A stretch of 11,547 nt of DNA from Bacteroidota bacterium (lineage in GTDB: Bacteria > Bacteroidota > Bacteroidia > Bacteroidales > UBA1402): contig JAUZOU010000057.1 of the NCBI GenBank assembly GCA_030706285.1, positions 1 to 11,547 of the forward strand, given 5' to 3'. The notes below the pieces were generated by a model. That model was not told where the DNA came from. It saw only the letters and a program-made list of their open reading frames with translations, and did no database searches. The translations under genes and the position numbers were made by a program. Positions 7,310-11,547 of the stretch are shown piece by piece (within the stretch, counting starts at the first letter, position 1; every line of letters starts with the position of its first letter).

Positions 7310-10090
7310 TTAAAAATACAAAATGTCAAGTTGAATATGACTGATACCGGAATGAATGTCGAGAGACTTGTTGACAACATCAACGTGTTTCCCGTTCAAT
7401 CTTGCCTCCGTCACATCAATTGGCAAAACCACCGTCGCCGTCGTATTAACCGGTACGTTTACCGTCAGGTCAAACGACTTGTCAGTCCGCTTCCAGGAAA
7501 CGCGGATGGTACCATACAGACAGTCGAAAGAGGCATCGACCGATGCCAGGTCTTCAACCGAAGCAGGTTTCACAAAGAAATGCTTGAATCCCGGATAGTC
7601 CATGTCGGCCTGAATGCCGGCGAGTGATTTGTAGAACCATTCGTCGATTTGTCCCATCATAAAATGATTCCAGGACGAACCACGTTTGGGGTCCCATTGT
7701 TCGGTCAGGGTCGTGACACCGTACTGAAGCTGATAGCCATAACCCGGTGCATCGTGGTGATTGTTCATCATGTGCATAACCTCGTTCATGCCATTGTCGG
7801 CCAATGTCTGAAACAGATAGCGGTTCCCGATATCACCGGTAGTGAGCCGGTAACCATGCTCTCTGACATCCTTTATAAGATTCAGAAGCACAGGCTTTTT
7901 ATAGTCTGCTTCCACAAGTCCCATATACAGTGACACCGCATTGCAATACTGACTTCCGTTGCCATATTGCTTTGTCTCAGGATCGAAGAAACGTTTGATG
8001 TACGATTTTCTCACCGTGGTTGCCAGCGAATCGTACGTCAGCGAATCGGCCGCATAACCAAGCAATCTGGCAGCACGGGCCAGATACTTGATACCATAAT
8101 AATAATGGGCGGTAGCAGAAATGGAAATGGGTGAATTCTTGGAATAACCGGCCGGATGAAGACCATAATCATACCAGTCACCCAAACCATAGGAAAGGAT
8201 GTTATTCGTCGCCTTGGAGGAAAGGTAATCTACATACCGCTTCATCATCGGATAGGCTTTTCTGATCAACGTCGTATCGCCGTAGTACTCATAATACAGC
8301 CACGGCACAATGACGGAAGCAACACCCCATTCCGGAGAATCCGAAAAATCGTCACCGAAAACGACGTACTCCGGCGCGATGGACGGCACCAGGCCGTTCG
8401 GATGCTGGGCATCCTGCATATCCTGAACCAATTTCGGCAAAAAGTTGGTCAGGTCATAGTTATACAGCAACCCGGGACCGTTGAGATAATCCTGTTCCAA
8501 CCATCCGAGCTTCTCCCGGTGAGGGCAATCGGTGAATACGCCCTGGAAATTGCTCTTGACGGCATTTTGGATCAGAACATGTGCGCTGTCATAAATGCTG
8601 TTGGAACAAGTAAAGGTTCCTGTCTCCCGGGCTGAATTATGAACGAACAAAGACTGTACGTCCAGTACCAGTGGCCGTTTGCTGTCCAGTTCGGCTGTGT
8701 AAAGATCGACACTGTCCAGTTGAATGTACTGGTAACCATAATACGTAAATTCCGGAGACCAAGTTTCCTCGCCTTCACCTTTCAGGGTATATTCCAAGTA
8801 ATAAGGGCCGCCGCTTTGTTTCTGGGAGACACGGCCATCCTTATCCAACAGTTCGCTGACTGTTAACCGGATGACATCACCTTTTTTACCTTTTACCTTT
8901 ATTTGAGGATAGCCGGAAAGGTTCTGCCCCATATTGAGCACATAGGAACCGGGAGCCAACTTGTTAACCGATTTGACGGGAAAATGGTTCATCACTTTAA
9001 CACCAGGAGCTACTTCCGGTCTGAGTTCACCACGTGGAGCTTCCTGCACGACAACCGGTTTCCAGCTTTTATTTTCAATAAAGCCCGTATTGTCCCATCC
9101 CTTCTGTTCGAGCCGGGCATCGTAACTTTCACCGCCATAGAGGCTGTTAAAGGTTATCGGACTGAGTGAATAATGCCAGCTCTGGTCGGAGCAGATGGTT
9201 TCTCTGGATCCATCGGCATAGGTCAGTTCCAGTTGCAGGAATAAGGTAGGTGGCCCAAAACTGACCCATAATTTGTTGTAACGGTTACCGACAGCATTGT
9301 AAAAGCCATTGCCAAGAAGGACGCCAAGGACATTCTGGCCTTTTGCCAATTTGCCCGTTACATCATAGGCTGAATAATAGACTGTTTTATCGTAATCGCT
9401 CCACAAGGGATCGAATGCACACTCTCCGACTTTCTGTCCATTCAGGCTCAATTCATATTGTCCCAATCCACTGATGTAAACAATGGCTGAAACCGGCTGT
9501 TTCTTCAACGTCATAGCCTTACGTAGCTGAATGCTTTTCAACGCTAGGGTATCAATGGCATTCCAGGCATCCTGCACCTTCTTTTCTTTAAAGGAAGGAA
9601 CATGCCAGTTACGGCCATCAGGCAGGTGACTCTCAGCCTTGGTGATGGCACCGATCCAACCGGCAACCAGCTGGTCACGTGAAGGGGCCAGTCTGAAACA
9701 AGCAATTTCCGGTTGACCGGTTTGCTTGCTCTTGGTGCCCCAAATACTGACTGTCCAGAAATAGGACTGGCCAGGCGTCAGCGGCTTTCCGGTATATTGA
9801 ACCAACTGACTCTGATCCGAACTGGTTTTACCACTGTCCCATACATCAGCTTCGCCTTTTTTAGCTTTTTCAGTTGTACTGCTGATTTTAATCTGATAAG
9901 CCTTTTGGGCATCGCCAAGGACATCAGACATCAATACCCAACCGAAGCGCGGTGTACCAACCGTCATCATAAGTTGACCTGACTGCATGTTGCAGGTCAT
10001 TTTCTGAACCGTCAGTGCGGAAGCGGCACTGCCGGTAATTAACAAAACCGATAAAAAAAGCCATTTAAGGTCTCTTGTTCTACTGTTCAT
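7310..10090 (-). CDS. Alpha-L-rhamnosidase, glycoside hydrolase family 78
   Basis: This complete 926-residue enzyme removes terminal alpha-L-rhamnose by an inverting mechanism, here probably from rhamnogalacturonan fragments in the periplasm. A signal peptide covers residues 1-25 (hydrophobic LFLSVLLITG, cleavage near ASA). Domains in order: Ig-like N-terminal domain (about 26-135); rhamnosidase beta-sandwich with GLGQYELSLNGQKVG and GNGFYN (about 185-350); concanavalin-like domain (about 360-480); six-hairpin catalytic domain (about 485-825); C-terminal beta-domain (about 830-905). The catalytic region has TDCPHREKLGWLEQD (520-534), with D521 and E526 aligning to conserved GH78 acids, LGDWYDYG (636-643), and TTLTEQWD (793-800), where E797 is the expected base. 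The common GWxGD ending is GWLEQD here, so the third acid is shifted by one. No T9SS-like tail is visible. The ATG is supported by the signal peptide. It lies 89 nt after the preceding gene and 37 nt before the next, so it may head a sub-operon. Confidence 0.96.
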   Translation of the reverse strand: MNSRTRDLKWLFLSVLLITGSAASALTVQKMTCNMQSGQLMMTVGTPRFGWVLMSDVLGDAQKAYQIKISSTTEKAKKGEADVWDSGKTSSDQSQLVQYTGKPLTPGQSYFWTVSIWGTKSKQTGQPEIACFRLAPSRDQLVAGWIGAITKAESHLPDGRNWHVPSFKEKKVQDAWNAIDTLALKSIQLRKAMTLKKQPVSAIVYISGLGQYELSLNGQKVGECAFDPLWSDYDKTVYYSAYDVTGKLAKGQNVLGVLLGNGFYNAVGNRYNKLWVSFGPPTLFLQLELTYADGSRETICSDQSWHYSLSPITFNSLYGGESYDARLEQKGWDNTGFIENKSWKPVVVQEAPRGELRPEVAPGVKVMNHFPVKSVNKLAPGSYVLNMGQNLSGYPQIKVKGKKGDVIRLTVSELLDKDGRVSQKQSGGPYYLEYTLKGEGEETWSPEFTYYGYQYIQLDSVDLYTAELDSKRPLVLDVQSLFVHNSARETGTFTCSNSIYDSAHVLIQNAVKSNFQGVFTDCPHREKLGWLEQDYLNGPGLLYNYDLTNFLPKLVQDMQDAQHPNGLVPSIAPEYVVFGDDFSDSPEWGVASVIVPWLYYEYYGDTTLIRKAYPMMKRYVDYLSSKATNNILSYGLGDWYDYGLHPAGYSKNSPISISATAHYYYGIKYLARAARLLGYAADSLTYDSLATTVRKSYIKRFFDPETKQYGNGSQYCNAVSLYMGLVEADYKKPVLLNLIKDVREHGYRLTTGDIGNRYLFQTLADNGMNEVMHMMNNHHDAPGYGYQLQYGVTTLTEQWDPKRGSSWNHFMMGQIDEWFYKSLAGIQADMDYPGFKHFFVKPASVEDLASVDASFDCLYGTIRVSWKRTDKSFDLTVNVPVNTTATVVLPIDVTEARLNGKHVDVVNKSLDIHSGISHIQLDILYF

Positions 10091-10100
10091 TTGATACTAT
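10083..10100 (-). repeat. Start-proximal shared block, GH78 copy
   Basis: The minus-strand sequence ATAGTATCAAATGAACAG spans the GH78 start codon. It is the partner of the 18-nt block over the pectate lyase start, with two transitions between them. The encoded proteins are unrelated after Met-Asn, so the similarity is not explained by gene duplication. Confidence 0.6.
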
Positions 10101-10134
10101 CTTTTTTTCATTAAAACCAGCTATACACCACTTG

Positions 10135-10150
10135 CCGGTCTGATGACCGG
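10135..10150. repeat. Perfect 6-bp inverted repeat (hairpin), ATCA loop on minus strand
   Basis: The minus strand reads CCGGTC, then ATCA, then GACCGG: a perfect GC-rich 6-bp stem with a 4-nt loop. It is not followed by a U run in the direction of transcription, so it is a poor intrinsic terminator. It could stabilise or mark processing of the transcript between the two hydrolase genes. Confidence 0.55.
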
Positions 10151-10153
10151 TTT

Positions 10154-10166
10154 GGACGCTTTGTCC
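10154..10166. repeat. Short 4-bp inverted repeat next to the main hairpin
   Basis: The minus strand reads GGAC, AAAGC, GTCC, a 4-bp stem with a 5-nt loop, three bases upstream of the stronger hairpin. Alone it would be negligible. As a tandem pair with its neighbour it could form a small structured spacer RNA. It may be chance. Confidence 0.3.
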
Positions 10167-10169
10167 GGG

Positions 10170-10185
10170 CATGCTCGTTTCATTT
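10170..10185 (-). repeat. Distal shared block, GH78 copy
   Basis: The minus-strand sequence AAATGAAACGAGCATG lies 79 nt upstream of the GH78 ATG. Its first six bases are the last Lys codon and the TGA stop of the preceding gene plus the following bases' start, so the block straddles the gene end. It pairs with the copy before the pectate lyase gene. Confidence 0.6.
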
Positions 10186-11547
10186 CAATTCGATTCGAAT
10201 TCGTCCAAGTTTGCCGGCACTTCCAGCCAGCGTGTCATTGACAAAAATCAGAAAGCCTTTACCCTTTCCATAATGCAAACCGGTTTTATCCCATACGATT
10301 GAAATCAGTTTCCCATGATAAGGAATCTTATCCAGACAAAACCAGTCCCATGTTGCTTCAGGGATCAACGGGTTGATTAACAAGGTATGATCAGGCCTCG
10401 GGTGTAGCCCGATCAATCCACTGATAATCAAATCATTGAATGTTGAATGATTGTAATAGCGGCTGCGTTCCTCATCCCCTTTCAGCCAATAACCGGTCAC
10501 TTCATCCAGATACTCGCCGATGTAAGGTCTGCCTCTGTGATACTGTGATTCGACATAGCGTTCCAGCAAGGAGAAATACAACGAATCGGTTACAACCGGT
10601 TGAGAATAGTTGTTTAATAAATTTGCCATGGCGGTCAGCGTCTGTGACGTGGCAAAAGGCCAGACAGCTCCGTCCCATTCACACTTGCCAACCCCTCTCG
10701 AACGGAAGGATGGGCTTCTTCTTTCGGCTGTTGTCAGGCCATAGGGCGCCAGAAAACCGTTCTCGTCACCCACTTGTTTCCAGGCATTTTCATAGCCTTT
10801 ATCCGGCAGGTTGAAGTACCAGGGAATAAAGCCGATGGCTTCCCGGACCTGACAAAGCGAATCGTTTTCGAGCCTTGTTTCGAAAAACGCCTGATACGGT
10901 TGCCAAAGTAAATTCTGTACCAAGTACTTCAGCGTATCAGCCTTTCGAGCATAGTCCGTTTCTTTTTCAGGTTGTCCAGACAGCATTGCCAACTGGGCCA
11001 TTGCCGTGGCATTGCCGTACATATAACTGTTGATGGTCGGTCTGGCATTCTTTTTACCCCTGCCCCCGCTGATCGATTCTTCCATCCCGTCTTTGACGTC
11101 TTCCTGCCAGTAAAGTCCGTTCGGCAACCGGTTATGAGTCTCCCAATACCGGTATTCCTGTTCCAGATCCGGGAACAAATTACGGACAAAAGCCGTATCA
11201 CCGTTCACCAGGAAGCGGTTATAGACAGCATCCGGTACCCAACTGCTGAATTTGTGCAGTTTGTTCATGGGCTTTCCATCGTTCCCTCTGAACCAGATGT
11301 TGATGGCTTGATCCAGGTATGTCTTATCACGCAACCAACGACCTTCATAGATATGATGTCCCAGAGCACACGAAATCAAATTGTACCGGTCAGCGTAAGA
11401 ACGAGGCACCAGAAATTCCGTGATCGCATAGCCGGCCGGAGTCTTCTCGATGTGTTTGCGGTAAGTCCACCAACGGTAATAATACAGTTCCAGAAAATTA
11501 TCCTGCGGACAATCGAAAAATGGGATATTGGCTTTCATCCATTCCCA
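10180..11547 (-). CDS. Six-hairpin glycoside hydrolase (MGH1/GH63-like), 5' end missing
   Basis: This fragment encodes at least 455 residues. The Met at 11538-11536 is probably not the true start: the frame stays open upstream (Trp-Glu-Trp before it), and the Met begins neither a signal peptide nor a new domain. The real start lies off the right edge. Numbering from that Met, the protein has the (alpha/alpha)6 pattern of clan GH-G-like enzymes: YYYRWWTYRKHI (19-30), CALGHHIYEGRWLRD (57-71), DGMEESISGGRG (150-161), SYMYGNATAMAQLAML (171-186), KCEWDGAVWPFATSQTL (285-301) and YNHSTFNDLIISGLIGLHP (362-380). The WDGAVWP block corresponds to the WxGxxWP motif of GH63 and mannosylglycerate-hydrolase-type domains; D150 or E153/E154 are candidate acids by position. 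A C-terminal beta-domain (about 385-452) ends in RIRIELK. The family is fairly clear, but the sugar cleaved is not. Its place just upstream of GH78 suggests a role in trimming pectic oligosaccharides. Confidence 0.88.
   Translation of the reverse strand, partial: WEWMKANIPFFDCPQDNFLELYYYRWWTYRKHIEKTPAGYAITEFLVPRSYADRYNLISCALGHHIYEGRWLRDKTYLDQAINIWFRGNDGKPMNKLHKFSSWVPDAVYNRFLVNGDTAFVRNLFPDLEQEYRYWETHNRLPNGLYWQEDVKDGMEESISGGRGKKNARPTINSYMYGNATAMAQLAMLSGQPEKETDYARKADTLKYLVQNLLWQPYQAFFETRLENDSLCQVREAIGFIPWYFNLPDKGYENAWKQVGDENGFLAPYGLTTAERRSPSFRSRGVGKCEWDGAVWPFATSQTLTAMANLLNNYSQPVVTDSLYFSLLERYVESQYHRGRPYIGEYLDEVTGYWLKGDEERSRYYNHSTFNDLIISGLIGLHPRPDHTLLINPLIPEATWDWFCLDKIPYHGKLISIVWDKTGLHYGKGKGFLIFVNDTLAGSAGKLGRIRIELK

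Larger units (their letters stand above)
10091..10179 (-). promoter_or_regulatory. Spacer before GH78 gene with repeated leader blocks and hairpins
   Basis: This 89-nt spacer separates the six-hairpin hydrolase gene from the GH78 gene. On the minus strand it begins with AAATGAAACGAGCATG (10185-10170), which overlaps the preceding stop codon, and ends with ATAGTATCAA directly before the ATG. Both blocks recur before the pectate lyase gene. Between them are two small inverted repeats and then an A/T-rich stretch with a run of seven A. I see no convincing TTTG / TAnnTTTG promoter pair. A promoter, an mRNA processing site or a stability leader are all possible. Confidence 0.45.

Noticed and set aside
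8156..8635. 159-codon open frame on the plus strand
   Set aside because: It is antisense to the GH78 catalytic domain, whose motifs are intact; the plus-strand translation shows no domain or signal peptide.
10185..10203. CGAAT repeated three times near the end of the six-hairpin hydrolase gene
   Set aside because: It is coding sequence for RIRIEL and is explained by Arg/Ile/Glu codons.
1..11547. CRISPR arrays, tRNA or rRNA genes, insertion sequences and phage genes
   Set aside because: I saw no regularly spaced repeats, tRNA-like or rRNA-like stretches, transposase motifs or terminal inverted repeats.

Overview
The window looks like part of a polysaccharide utilization locus (PUL) from a member of the Bacteroidota, most likely the order Bacteroidales. 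The evidence is an adjacent SusC/SusD pair, a SusD lipobox followed by acidic residues, a possible C-terminal type IX secretion (T9SS-like) tail, and A/T-rich gene starts without strong Shine-Dalgarno sequences. I cannot name a genus from the sequence. All six genes lie on the minus strand, so the window is transcribed from right to left. The plus strand shows no convincing gene.

In transcription order: (1) 11547-10180, the C-terminal part of a six-hairpin, MGH1/GH63-like glycoside hydrolase whose start lies beyond the right edge; (2) 10090-7310, a complete secreted GH78 alpha-L-rhamnosidase; (3) 7272-6202, a secreted protein of unknown function with a degenerate T9SS-like C-terminal domain; (4) 6163-2912, a SusC-type TonB-dependent transporter; (5) 2904-1027, its SusD-type glycan-binding lipoprotein; (6) 912-1, the first 304 residues of a PL1-type pectate lyase that runs off the left edge and has no stop codon in the window. 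Genes 2 to 5 are tightly packed, with gaps of 37, 38 and 7 nt, and look like one transcript. Genes 2 and 6 are each preceded by a longer spacer (89 and 114 nt).

Pectate lyase plus alpha-L-rhamnosidase points to a pectic substrate, probably homogalacturonan together with rhamnose-containing rhamnogalacturonan. The lyase would cut the galacturonan backbone. SusD and SusC would capture and import the oligosaccharides. GH78 would remove rhamnose, and the six-hairpin enzyme would remove another, unidentified sugar. No regulator (hybrid two-component system, SusR-like, or ECF sigma/anti-sigma pair) is visible.

The window is mostly an ordinary PUL segment. The most unusual signal is that the two longer spacers share both ends: a 16-nt block (15/16 identical) far from the start and an 18-nt block (16/18) over the start codon, with unrelated sequence between. 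Other points worth a look are the unknown protein between the rhamnosidase and SusC, the six-hairpin enzyme of unknown specificity, and a GH78 active-site variant.
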